Shown piece by piece: positions 35,240 to 43,451 of a stretch of DNA of 64,000 bases; the stretch's first letter is position 1; each line of letters opens with the position of its first letter. The stretch is from Colimorpha sp045598945. Its GTDB lineage: Bacteria; Bacteroidota; Bacteroidia; Bacteroidales; P3. The notes under the pieces are model-generated. The model did no database searches and was not told the DNA's origin. It saw only the letters and a list, made by a program, of their open reading frames with translations. The translations under genes were made by a program, and so were the position numbers. The stretch lies in the NCBI GenBank assembly GCA_045598945.1, contig JAZRVD010000137.1, forward strand, positions 3,115-67,114, read 5' to 3'.

Positions 35240-35669
35240 AAAAATTATCAAAGAACATTTTTGGAACACTGGTGTTGATGGCGATGTTAGACTTACAACT
35301 GACGACATAGGTTGGCCAGATATGCTAAAACAAGAAGCTTTATCTGATTATCCAGAAACAATCTTCAGGCATTGCATAGAAATAGTCGGCTTTAATCTTT
35401 TATTTTATTGGACCAAAGATGAAAATTTCTACACCATAGAAACAGAGAAAGACCCAATAGAAATAAGACGAATTTTTCAAGATCCTGAATGGGATGGGGA
35501 ATGTGAATTTATGAAAGCTGGTATAGACAAAGCTGGTCCAAATACAGCTTCAGCCGGTCAAATATTAGCGACTTTTAAAGATCCTACCAAGATTTGGTCA
35601 GAATTAAAGATTGATGGAATCCCTATTCAACAAGTATTAGAAGAGTCCGCAATACTGACTTGGGATTAA
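35232..35669 (+). CDS. Unknown protein, 145 aa
   Basis: A 145-aa acidic protein, overlapping the preceding gene by 8 bp. It shows strands and helices around ETIFRHCIEIVGFNLLFYW, then a region IFQDPEWDGECEFMKAGIDKAG. I recognise no family. Acidic partner proteins next to H-rich small proteins in mobile DNA are sometimes immunity factors; for this pair that is only a guess based on the overlap and charge. Confidence 0.5.
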   Translation: MNKKIIKEHFWNTGVDGDVRLTTDDIGWPDMLKQEALSDYPETIFRHCIEIVGFNLLFYWTKDENFYTIETEKDPIEIRRIFQDPEWDGECEFMKAGIDKAGPNTASAGQILATFKDPTKIWSELKIDGIPIQQVLEESAILTWD

Positions 35670-35897
35670 TATATTTCGACAGCAATTTATCTGTCATTTG
35701 TGTTGTCCTTTTATTGGTATAAAACCCCATCAAGTATTTTTTAGGAGTTGTCCCATTCCACTGAGTCCTTCTCTGCTTTATCAGTGATACAAAAAAATCC
35801 CAATTAGACAAAACATCTGAAAACACAGATTAATTTCGTCAATGCACCAATACCCTACATCCCTGCCCCGCCATAGCATTTCAATCCATGCTAAGCG

Positions 35898-35954
35898 GCA
35901 ACACCCATCAGTTCAACTCACCTTTTGGTAAGCACTTCTTACCATCTTCTCGGT
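35898..35954 (-). repeat. Proximal 57-bp direct repeat, 3' end of the ClpX-like gene
   Basis: Encodes TEKMVRSAYQKVS-stop plus a 13-bp tail and is continuous with the ClpX C-terminal ORF. 52 of 57 bases match 32282-32338. The mismatches fall in two clusters. Confidence 0.8.
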
Positions 35955-36197
35955 TATTGTGATTTTTTTACCACCCATATCGTTGGCCTCATACATTATG
36001 TCCATAAGTATCTTTTCAATCACGCTGCGCAGCCCGCGCGCGCCGGTCTTGTTTTCCATAACAATATCCGCAACAGCCGCGATGGCGTTATCGTTGAAAT
36101 CCAAAGTTATGTTGTCGAAATCGAGAAGCTTCTTATATTGTTTCAACATACTGTTTTTAGGCTCTTTGATAATCCTGACCAGGTCTTTCTTGGTCAA
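35913..36197 (-). pseudogene. ClpX-like protein, C-terminal domain (frame-shifted part)
   Basis: Continues the ClpX small domain in another frame: LTKKDLVRIIKEPKNSMLKQYKKLL, then the sensor-2 motif TGARGLRSVIEKILMDIMYEA, and ends SAYQKVS. The nominal start is TTG 36197, but the homology extends upstream in this frame (HTNPLTKKDL), so no true start exists here. The frame is shifted -1 relative to the preceding ORF. ClpX family spacing suggests about 10 nt are missing at 36205-36215. Either the gene is broken or this is an assembly error. Confidence 0.75.
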
Positions 36198-37147
36198 GGG
36201 GTTGGTATGGGAAAACGGCCGACAAGTTCGGGTATCATGCCAAACGCGCGGAAGTCAGCCGGCGTAACGTATGCGAGGGAGTCGCTGACCTTGCCGTTGT
36301 CGGTAGTAAAATTGTTGAAACCTATAGTTTTTTTAGTCAGACGCTTTGCTATCAGACGCTCCATACCTTCAAAAGCGCCGAGCCCTATAAACAGGATATT
36401 GGTCGTATCGACGTATGTTAGCGGCACCGTAGGGTTTAATCTACCGCCATTAGGCATATCGCCGACGACGGTAGACTCTAATATCTTGAGCATACCCTGT
36501 TGACAGTCCTCGCCAGAGACGTCGCGGGTGATAGAGACATTCTCGCCTTTGCGGGCAATCTTGTCAATCTCATCGATAACGCAAATGCCAATCTGGGTGC
36601 GCTTGACACTATGGTTGGCAGCCTTGAGCAGTCCTGTAATCATACTTTCAACATCGTTGCCGACATAACCGGCGGCCGTCATACCTGTAGCATCGGCGAT
36701 GTAGTACGGTACGTTGAGGAGATTGGCAATCATCTTGAGCATAAACGTGTTGTGGTTTAGTATGCCGTTGGTATAATACCTATGGTCGCTTTCATCGGCA
36801 AGCTCGAAATCATACATATTCTCATACACGCCACAGTTTTCACACTCAACAATCTCATCGACGCCGTCCTCGGTCATTATAAGGTCGCCTACAGCCAAGT
36901 CTTTGACAAAGACCTCGTCGAGGCTGTCGGTAAAGACGATGTGATCGTCGGCACATTCCAGCATCAAGCCGTTTTTCGTCTTTATAGAATACTTCAAGTA
37001 CGGCACCGTTTTATGCAACGACACAGTGTCGACAAATCCGCTATCGGTCAGGATCTCCCACCCATCAGTGTCAAAGGTGTCAACAAATTTACGCTCAACT
37101 AATTCAGATTTTCTTTTTTCAATCATTTCTTTTGTATATATATTCAA
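36194..37147 (-). CDS. C-terminal intein fragment joined to the ClpX-like AAA+ core
   Basis: An ORF from TTG 37147, or more likely ATG 37126 (MIEKRKSEL). Residues 21-133 are intein: WEILTDSGFVDTVSL, block B-like LMLECADDHIVF, VKDLAVGDLIM, and blocks F/G MYDFEL...HRYYTNGILNHN, ending in His-Asn before Thr134. From Thr134 the ClpX core continues: TFMLKMIANLL, the pore loop GYVGNDVE, Walker B CVIDEIDKIARKG, the SITRDVSGED loop, the IGF loop used for ClpP docking (KTIGFNN), and the GMIPELVGR end. It stops prematurely at TGA 36194. Joining Lys111 of the upstream ORF to Thr134 recreates a Walker A GNTGTGKT. Confidence 0.88.
   Translation of the reverse strand: MNIYTKEMIEKRKSELVERKFVDTFDTDGWEILTDSGFVDTVSLHKTVPYLKYSIKTKNGLMLECADDHIVFTDSLDEVFVKDLAVGDLIMTEDGVDEIVECENCGVYENMYDFELADESDHRYYTNGILNHNTFMLKMIANLLNVPYYIADATGMTAAGYVGNDVESMITGLLKAANHSVKRTQIGICVIDEIDKIARKGENVSITRDVSGEDCQQGMLKILESTVVGDMPNGGRLNPTVPLTYVDTTNILFIGLGAFEGMERLIAKRLTKKTIGFNNFTTDNGKVSDSLAYVTPADFRAFGMIPELVGRFPIPTP
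36749..37126 (-). other. IntC: C-terminal part of a split intein
   Basis: Codons from ATG 37126 through Asn133 (codon ending at 36749) hold intein blocks B, F and G: 126 residues without any homing-endonuclease domain. The last residues are N-H-N and the +1 extein residue is Thr. Confidence 0.85.
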
Positions 37148-37161
37148 CCTTTATTTGCAAT

Positions 37162-37368
37162 TCAATGTAGTTTTGATAGCAATGTTAAGACAGTGATGCT
37201 TTTAGGCGCATACGACTCCATCATTATTTGACAAGCCTCTTTAATGGATTGACCTCTACTAATAGTATCATCTATGATTAATGTATCTTGTCCGTTAATT
37301 TTGTTTGCAGACTCAGCACACCACCAGATGCTTCGCTTTTTTACTACAAGACCAAAAACGTTAGCCAT
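37162..37368 (-). CDS. Phosphoribosyltransferase-like ORF between the intein halves
   Basis: A 69-aa ORF starting MANVFGLVVKKR at ATG 37368. Its ATG overlaps the stop of the upstream IntN ORF (ATGGCTAA). It has the PRPP-binding loop DTLIIDDTISRGQSIKEAC (about 28-46), as in the C-terminal half of phosphoribosyltransferases, and ends VLTLLSKLH. The N-terminal half of the fold is missing, so activity alone is doubtful. It sits exactly where a homing endonuclease is often inserted between split-intein halves. A longer reading from GTG 37392 exists in the same frame. Confidence 0.65.
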   Translation of the reverse strand: MANVFGLVVKKRSIWWCAESANKINGQDTLIIDDTISRGQSIKEACQIMMESYAPKSITVLTLLSKLH

Positions 37369-37825
37369 TTTTTCCTTGCACCTGATGAGCACTCTTTATT
37401 TGCATCAGGGCTATGAAGTCGTTGATGGAGATTTTGACAATCTCGCCGCTATCTTTTTTTCGCAATGTTACGCATGTGTCGCCTGAGACGCACTTGCCCG
37501 TACCCGTATTGCCGCACATGAGGATGTTTCCTTTTTCTATCGTAACGTTGTCAAACTCATCTGTGCGATTGTCTATGACACCATAGTTGGATAGCACTCG
37601 CTTGTAGTGGTTGTAGACTGCGACAGACAGGACTTTTTTCGCCTGGTCCTGACCAACGACGTAGTCGTCAAGGTATTTGACAATATCCTTCGGCTTGTAT
37701 CTTTCAAGCTTTTCCTTGAGCGGATTGAGTATTTCGGATAGTTCACGTTCATCTCTCTCCTTCTCTCTTCTTTTGCCTTCTTCCACTAAGCTGTCCCAAC
37801 TTGTACGTTCTTTTCTTGTTGCCAT
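37361..37825 (-). CDS. ClpX-like AAA+ ATPase N-terminal part with N-terminal intein fragment
   Basis: A 154-aa ORF. Residues 1-111 are the N-terminal part of a ClpX-like protein without the usual zinc-binding domain: KPKDIVKYLDDYVVGQDQAKKVLSVAVYNHYKRV, then ILMCGNTGTGK, the Walker A up to its lysine. Residues 112-154 are the intein start: CVSGDTCVTL (block A), then GEIVKISINDF. The intein piece lacks block B, which lies in the downstream ORF. Joining Lys111 to the downstream Thr134 restores a ClpX Walker A GNTGTGKT. Confidence 0.9.
   Translation of the reverse strand: MATRKERTSWDSLVEEGKRREKERDERELSEILNPLKEKLERYKPKDIVKYLDDYVVGQDQAKKVLSVAVYNHYKRVLSNYGVIDNRTDEFDNVTIEKGNILMCGNTGTGKCVSGDTCVTLRKKDSGEIVKISINDFIALMQIKSAHQVQGKNG
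37364..37492 (-). other. IntN: short N-terminal intein fragment
   Basis: Starts at Cys112 (codon 37490-37492) with CVSGDTCVTL and ends at residue 154. Its 43 residues hold block A only. This is far shorter than the ~100 residues of DnaE-type IntN and like the atypically split AceL-TerL class. Confidence 0.85.
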
Positions 37826-38174
37826 AATTGTTTATAAATTTATAAATGAATATTTTGAAATCAGTTCGTATCTAAGCGACGTATAAACGCATTCTCTTTA
37901 TACCTCTATAGCAGAGAGCCTGTTTTGATTATAGCTCTAAAATTCTCCATCATTGTTTTTTATTTTCGATAATGCGAATGTATGATTTTTTTTGAAATAA
38001 TAAAATACATGAAGAAAAAACCGCAAATATTTTGCGACGAGCGGGCAGGTCGTGTCGCAAGCTGTAGCTATGCAACTTTCAACCCAATAGAAAAAAAACG
38101 GATTGCATTGGTGCAGCATGCCACGTCTTAACAAGGGCATACATATACACAAGACAAGTAAACGAATAAAAAAA
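37826..38174. other. Gene-free region upstream of the ClpX-like gene
   Basis: No convincing ORF or TAnnTTTG promoter for the ClpX-like ORF was found. A 7-bp inverted repeat TTGCGAC...GTCGCAA lies near 38032-38064. The AT-rich run TTTATAAATTTATAAA directly precedes the ATG at 37825. Confidence 0.5.
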
Positions 38175-38207
38175 GATGTTGCAAACTACTTGCAACATCC
38201 TTTTTTG
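38175..38207 (-). terminator. Terminator after the tRNA-Leu pair
   Basis: Perfect 10-bp stem GATGTTGCAA / TTGCAACATC (38175-38184, 38190-38199) flanked by A-run and T-run, so it works on the minus strand as a strong terminator. Confidence 0.85.
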
Positions 38208-38210
38208 ATG

Positions 38211-38292
38211 TGCCCGGGACAGGACTTGAACCTGCACTCCTTGCGAAATACGCACCTGAAACGTACGCGTCTACCAATTCCGCCACCCGGGC
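38211..38292 (-). tRNA. tRNA-Leu (anticodon CAG)
   Basis: Class II tRNA. Acceptor GCCCGGG/CCCGGGC with discriminator A (38211), D-loop GGCGGAATTGGTAGAC, anticodon stem-loop TACGT-TTCAGGT-GCGTA, long variable arm and T-loop GGTTCAAGTCC. No encoded CCA. Reads CUG codons. Confidence 0.93.
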
Positions 38293-38348
38293 TGTTTTAG
38301 TCAAAAATAAAGAGCACTTTCATGCTCTATTATTTTCACCTTGTATGG

Positions 38349-38432
38349 TGCCCAGGACAAGACTTGAACTTGCACGCCGTTATCGGCACTACCCCCTCAA
38401 AGTAGCGTGTATACCAATTTCACCACCTGGGC
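38349..38432 (-). tRNA. tRNA-Leu (anticodon GAG)
   Basis: Class II tRNA. Acceptor GCCCAGG/CCTGGGC, D-loop GGTGAAATTGGTATAC, anticodon loop TTGAGGG in a CTACT/GGTAG stem, long variable arm, T-loop GTTCAAGTC, discriminator A. CCA follows in the genomic sequence (38346-38348). It is 56 bp from the CAG tRNA and shares its promoter and terminator. Confidence 0.9.
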
Positions 38433-38454
38433 TTCTTCCTCTCGAAAGCGGGTG

Positions 38455-38462
38455 CAAAGATA
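38455..38462 (-). promoter_or_regulatory. -7 box of the tRNA-Leu operon
   Basis: Minus-strand TATCTTTG, 22 nt before the 5' end of tRNA-Leu(GAG). Confidence 0.65.
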
Positions 38463-38651
38463 CAGCATTTTTTTATACCAGCAAAATATTTTTTTCTTTT
38501 TTTCTTTTACCGTCTAACAACATACATATTTTCAGACCTATAAGCATAGATATTTTTTTTCTTCATACCGTATTGTCGCACGTCGTATTGCAGATAAAAA
38601 AGAGAGAAAAATCTTTTTAGCTCCGTTTTCTCGCATCATTGCAATATACTA

Positions 38652-38681
38652 CGAGGGCTGCGACAATAACCGCAGCCCCCG
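38652..38681 (-). terminator. Hairpin after the 1512-aa secreted protein gene
   Basis: Stem GGGCTGCG / CGCAGCCC (38655-38662, 38671-38678), 30 nt past the stop. No clear U-run follows, so termination is less certain than for the other hairpins. Confidence 0.5.
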
Positions 38682-38710
38682 TATACAAGCTACAAGCATA
38701 CATTCAAAGA

Positions 38711-41700
38711 CTAATCGTCCTCTTCCTCGCTGTCTTCTTCGCCATCCTCGCTGTCGGTAGCCGAAGAGCCGTCGGTCTGACCGAAGCGGAGCAAGAAGTT
38801 GGCCACGTCGTTCTTGCTGCTGCCTACACGATAGTGGAAGGTGCCAGTCTTGTCGGAGACCTGACGCTGGTCGGCGCTGAGACCCTTGATCATATCGACC
38901 CACTCGCCCACGGAGGAATAGATGGTGAGCTGCTGTGTGTTGGCCTCATAGTTAAAGTAGTACCAGTGGTCGGAGGCCACCTGTATGTAGAGCGTGAGGT
39001 TGGTGGTGGTGCCACGCTTGAAGATCTGAGCCTTGACACGAGTGTCGAGGTTGAGCTGCTTCTTGCCCACCATCATGAGAGGTGTAACGCCATCGTAGTA
39101 GTAGCCCAAAGTGGAGGAGTACTTCCAGTTGATACGACCAAAGAGGAGCGTCTGGTCGAACTGCTTGGGCTTCTTGTTCATAGCACCGGTAGAGACATAG
39201 TCGGTGTAAGCCTCGTTGCCCTTCTCGTCGCCCATATAGTAGACCATGGCGTCGTGCAAGAGGTCGTTGTCGGGGTTGGATGGCGAGAGGCGTAGGTCGT
39301 CGGCGATAAGCTGAGCCATATATTCTATAACCTTGTCCTGCATTGGGAAGGTAACGCCGAAGAGGGTATTGACGGCGGTGCCTTCAATGTCCTTGGGGTC
39401 GAGCTTGGCGTTGCCATAGGCAAAGTTGCCGCCCACGCCCTGACGTATGCCAAGACGTACAGGACCTTCGCCGCTGACGGCACATGTCTGCGTGTTGAGA
39501 GTGAGCAGACGGCCCACGATGGCGAGGTCTTCGAGTTTCTCGCGCGAGGCTATGCGATAGACCTGCTCCTTGCTGTCGTATTCAAGGTAGCCAAAAGAGG
39601 TAACAATCTCGTTGTCGACGGCGCGTTCGGAGGTGAGGAAGGCGTTGCGAGGCTCAAGGCTGTTGGGGTCGTAGAGTATGGCAGCGGTGATACGCTCACC
39701 CTTCCAGTCGACAGGTATCTCTGGCACCTCGACCTGCACGTCCTTGGGGTCGATATAGCCATTGAAGGCGAGGAGACCCATCTTGTCGGCAGGTAGGCAG
39801 TTGTGGATAAGGCGCACGCCGCCTTCCATAAAATAGGCGTTGGTGTCAGCCTCGACACGCACCTTGCCGGCAAAGCCGAGAGCCTTGTTGAGAGTGAAGT
39901 TGGCATCGTCGGCGATGAAGCCCTGACCAATGGTTACACCCTCTTTGTTGGGAGCTATAGACTCCATAAAGATAGGCTGGTGCTTCTCGTCCTCGTCGAT
40001 ATAGTCGATATAGCCCTTGCCCGAATAGGCGTTGCGGCCGGTAACGATGACATCGGCGTCGTAGAACTGGTGGAACTTGTTGTCGCGCGAGGCTACAATC
40101 TTGGATTTCTGCAAGAGTTTCATATCAGCATTGCGCGAGATATGCAGCGAGTCGCCAGAGGGAGCGATAGCCGCATCGGCGACATTGACAAGGAAGACCT
40201 GCTGGCAGCTCAGCTCGGCATGGTCATACTTGAAGATAGCGTGGACGCTGTTGAACTCGAGGTTGTCCTGCTTGGGGTGCATAGATACAAAGCGAGCGCC
40301 TGGCATCTCCTTGCCCACACGGTCGACGACATCGACCGACTCGAGACCCTGGGAGTCGTTGCTCTTGCTGTTCTGGAGGTCGAGGGTCTGGTTGTCCATG
40401 CCCCACGAGAACTTGTCAACGAAGGCCTTGTACTGCAGCACAGGCAGCTTAGTCTCGCTGATGGGGTCGTTGGCGACGAAGTCGGCACGGCGAGCCTTAA
40501 AGTCAACATGCGCCTGCATATTGTCGGCTTGGAAAGCCACCTTGTTGTAGAGCTTGCTCTGCAAGACAAACTTGCTGACCTGGGCATCCATCTCGGTGGT
40601 AGAGAGGTCGAAGCGCAGAGAAGAGAGGAGGCCTTCGTCGTTGTTGAGATGAGCGTCGCCAGAGGCGATAGCCCCCTCAGGACGGAGAGCCACATAGCCA
40701 TCGAGATAGGTAGCGCCGTGGTACATGATAAACGGCGTGCCGCCCTTGGGCTGGGCAATATTCATAGAGTCCATGTAAGGATACCAGCGCTCGAAGGTGC
40801 GGCCGTTCTGAATATCGGGGAAGCCCCCCTCCTCGCGCACATAGAAGGTGTCGGTGATGGCAAACATGGAATCGGGGAGGAACAAGATGTCGTTGCTCTT
40901 AGACACCGAGGTGAGGTAGTCGACCTGTCCGCGACCGCGCAAGCCCTTATAGCTGAGGTCGATGGTGTTGTGATAGGTGCCCTTGCCACCGTAGGCGGGG
41001 AAGCCCTCCTTGGGGGTCTGACGCACAAAGCCGAGCGAATAGTCGGGCTGCACCTTGAGAGGCTCCTCGAAATCGGGGAAGATACCCGCCGAAGTCAGCT
41101 TGCCGCCAAACTGCACACTGTCGGTGGCAAAATTGACAAGGTTTTTGACAGTGAAAGGATAGAGGGTGAAATAGAACTTGTCGCGTCGGTAGAGGCCATG
41201 CTGCACCACAGGGGCATCGTAGTAAACAAAGCTGTTCTCCTTGCTCTCGAGGATGGGGAAGTCCTTGGTGCGCTTGAGGCCGTTGTGGTTGTCCGGCTCG
41301 TCGATCTGTATGGTGGCCACCAGTTGATGCAGCGGAGTACGCACCAGCTGCTCCTTGTTGGGGTCGGTAAACATCTTGACATAGAAGAACATGGAGTCTA
41401 CTTTGGGCATGTCGAGGTTGAACTTCTCGTAGGAGAAGTCGGCATCGGTAACAAACATCACAAAACGGCCTGCATCGACACGTCCAGAGAAGCTGATGTC
41501 GCGGTTTTTATGCACCACAATCTTGCCCTTGTAGGGGCGTATGGCTACAGCCTGGCTGTCGCTGACGACAAACTTGCTGATACCCTCGATATTGAGGTCG
41601 AGACTTTCGAGCGAGAGGACAGCGTTGACACCCTTGGTGGCAGACTCGAGGGTGATGGCGTCGTAGTCGTGGTTGGGAGTGCGAGTCTCCGACTTGACAT

Positions 41701-43249
41701 AATCCTTGAGCTTGGGCTTGGCGGTAACATTGCCTGTGGCCTCGTTGAAGGAGACCAAGCCATAGTGCGCCAGCTCATGGATGAGCTTCTTGGACTGGGC
41801 GAGGTCGAAATGAGTGTCGTGGGCAAAGTCCTCGATGAAAAACTCGCCAAGAAAGCCGCGCTTCTTGGTGTACTTATACACCAGCATGGCAGGGCTTATC
41901 TCGCCAAGTCCTTGCAGGTTGCGAGCCTTGACATCGGAGAAGTAGTTGCAGCTCTCGAAGGTGCAGAACGACTCGTCGCCCGGCGTGCCTACCGACGAAA
42001 GGATGAGCTTGTCGTCGTCGAGCTTATAAGAGATATTCTCGCAGAAGATGTCGAGGCTATGGTAGCTGTCGTTGTACGGACTATAGAAGTTGCGCTGAGG
42101 CATGTTGACGATATTGAGCGTGCGGTCGGTGGTCTGATAGGTGATAGCCACACCGTCGTTGGTGATAGAGTCCTTGCCAAGACGAATTACAACGGCGGCC
42201 TGTTCAGAGACCAGCTTGCTATGAGTAATGTTGAACTTGGCGGCCTGCACGAGGATGAACGGCTTGCTGTTGCGATAGAACACCAGCGTGCCGGGATTTT
42301 CGCTGTCGTTGGTAACCATCTTGCCGCCATTCATCATAAAGCAGCCCTGATAGTCGACGCCAGGCACTATGTCTTTGATCTTGAAATCGCGCTGATAGGA
42401 GCGGAACTTGGGGAAGCCATACTTGGCAGGCTCCATCTTGGTAGACATAGACTCCTCTACACGGCCCATGATAGGCGACTTGAAATAGCTGGAGTTGGTA
42501 AACTTCACGCTGTCGGCAGTGAATTTGGCATACTTGGTGTTGGCCTTGTAGTTGCCAAGCGACGCCCAGCACGACGATGCCGGCAAGCCGGTACGCTCCC
42601 ATGTGAGACGGCCGCCCTTGCCTGTCCATGTGTTAGACGGGAAATGGAACACGCCAGTGGTGCCATATATCACGCCGTTGTCGTTGCGGCTGCCATAGTA
42701 CAGCTCCATATTCTTGTCGAAGACCACCTGCACCTCGTCGTCGTTCCACCGCAAGGCAAAGCTGCAGCCAGCCTGAGCCTGCCACAGCGCCGACTGGGTG
42801 CTGTTGAGCGTGCGATCCTTGGCAAGTTGCTCGGTAAACTCGGCAAACTCAAATAGTTTCTTGCCCGATTTGCTCTTCTCCATAAGATTGTCGGCACAGT
42901 CGAGCCAGCCGCTCATATTCTGCTTGCCCACAGGATTCTGCATAAACGCAGCAGCCTGCGACAAGAAGTCCGACATGTCGCCTTTCTTGGCCTTGCCCTT
43001 TACCAAGAGGCTGCAGACATCGGCAAAACGACCTTTAGCAGCCTGATCGAGAGAGGAATACACCGTCTCGAAAGACTTAAGCACATTGGCATACTCAGCC
43101 TCCTTGTCGGGCACCTTGCCCGTGATGAGATACTCTTTGAGCTGACCAGGCAGCCCCTCGGCAGTAAACTTGATTTCAGTCTTTTGCTTTTGCGCCACCA
43201 GCGTAAAACTGAAGACAACAAGCAGCAAGACCAACAATGCTCTTTTCAT
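38711..43249 (-). CDS. Large secreted protein, 1512 aa, unknown function
   Basis: Begins at ATG 43249 (MKRALLVLLLVVFSFTLVAQKQ) with a signal peptide of about 19 residues; an upstream in-frame extension has no such start. It has no domain I recognise. The sequence is beta-rich and uniform over 1500 residues, with long stretches of alternating polar and hydrophobic residues (NYFSDVKARNLQGLGEISP, YLDGYVALRPEGAIASGDA) and phrases like VVIRLGKDSITNDGVAITYQ. It ends in a highly acidic S/E/D tail. It is probably a periplasmic or surface protein conserved in Bacteroidales; function unknown. It stands alone between tRNA-Leu and rsmE. Confidence 0.75.
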   Translation of the reverse strand: MKRALLVLLLVVFSFTLVAQKQKTEIKFTAEGLPGQLKEYLITGKVPDKEAEYANVLKSFETVYSSLDQAAKGRFADVCSLLVKGKAKKGDMSDFLSQAAAFMQNPVGKQNMSGWLDCADNLMEKSKSGKKLFEFAEFTEQLAKDRTLNSTQSALWQAQAGCSFALRWNDDEVQVVFDKNMELYYGSRNDNGVIYGTTGVFHFPSNTWTGKGGRLTWERTGLPASSCWASLGNYKANTKYAKFTADSVKFTNSSYFKSPIMGRVEESMSTKMEPAKYGFPKFRSYQRDFKIKDIVPGVDYQGCFMMNGGKMVTNDSENPGTLVFYRNSKPFILVQAAKFNITHSKLVSEQAAVVIRLGKDSITNDGVAITYQTTDRTLNIVNMPQRNFYSPYNDSYHSLDIFCENISYKLDDDKLILSSVGTPGDESFCTFESCNYFSDVKARNLQGLGEISPAMLVYKYTKKRGFLGEFFIEDFAHDTHFDLAQSKKLIHELAHYGLVSFNEATGNVTAKPKLKDYVKSETRTPNHDYDAITLESATKGVNAVLSLESLDLNIEGISKFVVSDSQAVAIRPYKGKIVVHKNRDISFSGRVDAGRFVMFVTDADFSYEKFNLDMPKVDSMFFYVKMFTDPNKEQLVRTPLHQLVATIQIDEPDNHNGLKRTKDFPILESKENSFVYYDAPVVQHGLYRRDKFYFTLYPFTVKNLVNFATDSVQFGGKLTSAGIFPDFEEPLKVQPDYSLGFVRQTPKEGFPAYGGKGTYHNTIDLSYKGLRGRGQVDYLTSVSKSNDILFLPDSMFAITDTFYVREEGGFPDIQNGRTFERWYPYMDSMNIAQPKGGTPFIMYHGATYLDGYVALRPEGAIASGDAHLNNDEGLLSSLRFDLSTTEMDAQVSKFVLQSKLYNKVAFQADNMQAHVDFKARRADFVANDPISETKLPVLQYKAFVDKFSWGMDNQTLDLQNSKSNDSQGLESVDVVDRVGKEMPGARFVSMHPKQDNLEFNSVHAIFKYDHAELSCQQVFLVNVADAAIAPSGDSLHISRNADMKLLQKSKIVASRDNKFHQFYDADVIVTGRNAYSGKGYIDYIDEDEKHQPIFMESIAPNKEGVTIGQGFIADDANFTLNKALGFAGKVRVEADTNAYFMEGGVRLIHNCLPADKMGLLAFNGYIDPKDVQVEVPEIPVDWKGERITAAILYDPNSLEPRNAFLTSERAVDNEIVTSFGYLEYDSKEQVYRIASREKLEDLAIVGRLLTLNTQTCAVSGEGPVRLGIRQGVGGNFAYGNAKLDPKDIEGTAVNTLFGVTFPMQDKVIEYMAQLIADDLRLSPSNPDNDLLHDAMVYYMGDEKGNEAYTDYVSTGAMNKKPKQFDQTLLFGRINWKYSSTLGYYYDGVTPLMMVGKKQLNLDTRVKAQIFKRGTTTNLTLYIQVASDHWYYFNYEANTQQLTIYSSVGEWVDMIKGLSADQRQVSDKTGTFHYRVGSSKNDVANFLLRFGQTDGSSATDSEDGEEDSEEEDD

Positions 43250-43451
43250 ATTGATGTATTTTAGATTAATTATCGACACATAAAAACAGCCACCACCCCA
43301 CTTTGAGGGCAGAAACCGCATGGCAAAAGTAGAACAAAAAAGGCAATGGCAGACCTACTTGAACAAAAATATACAAACAACAGATAGTGAATAATCCCAT
43401 CCTCTCATTTATTAAGAATAAAAAAACACTATCTACAAACAGAAAATAACG

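Larger units (their letters stand above)
32282..35954. mobile_element. Putative integrated element at the 3' end of clpX, no integrase
   Basis: About 3.6 kb of AT-rich DNA lies between two 57-bp direct repeats that both encode the last residues of the ClpX-like protein. All of its genes are on the plus strand: an HTH/ImmA-IrrE regulator, a DUF4417-like protein, two unknown proteins and possibly a 47-aa ORF. The structure matches integration into the 3' end of a gene with restoration of the gene end. No integrase or transposase is visible, so it may be a remnant or be mobilised in trans. The interpretation is inference. Confidence 0.55.

Noticed and set aside
35623..35826. 67-aa minus-strand ORF that looks vaguely like a transposase fragment
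   Set aside because: It overlaps the end of the 145-aa gene in the opposite direction, has no recognisable DDE or other motif, and its composition matches the AT-rich background.
36180..36200. Programmed -1 frameshift as the explanation for the split ClpX C-terminus
   Set aside because: There is no canonical slippery heptamer or downstream structure, and the residues around the join do not match the family spacing; a small deletion fits better.
37937..38152. 71-aa minus-strand ORF upstream of the ClpX-like gene
   Set aside because: Cysteine- and phenylalanine-rich low-complexity translation, no start signal, spans the AT-rich gap; looks non-coding.
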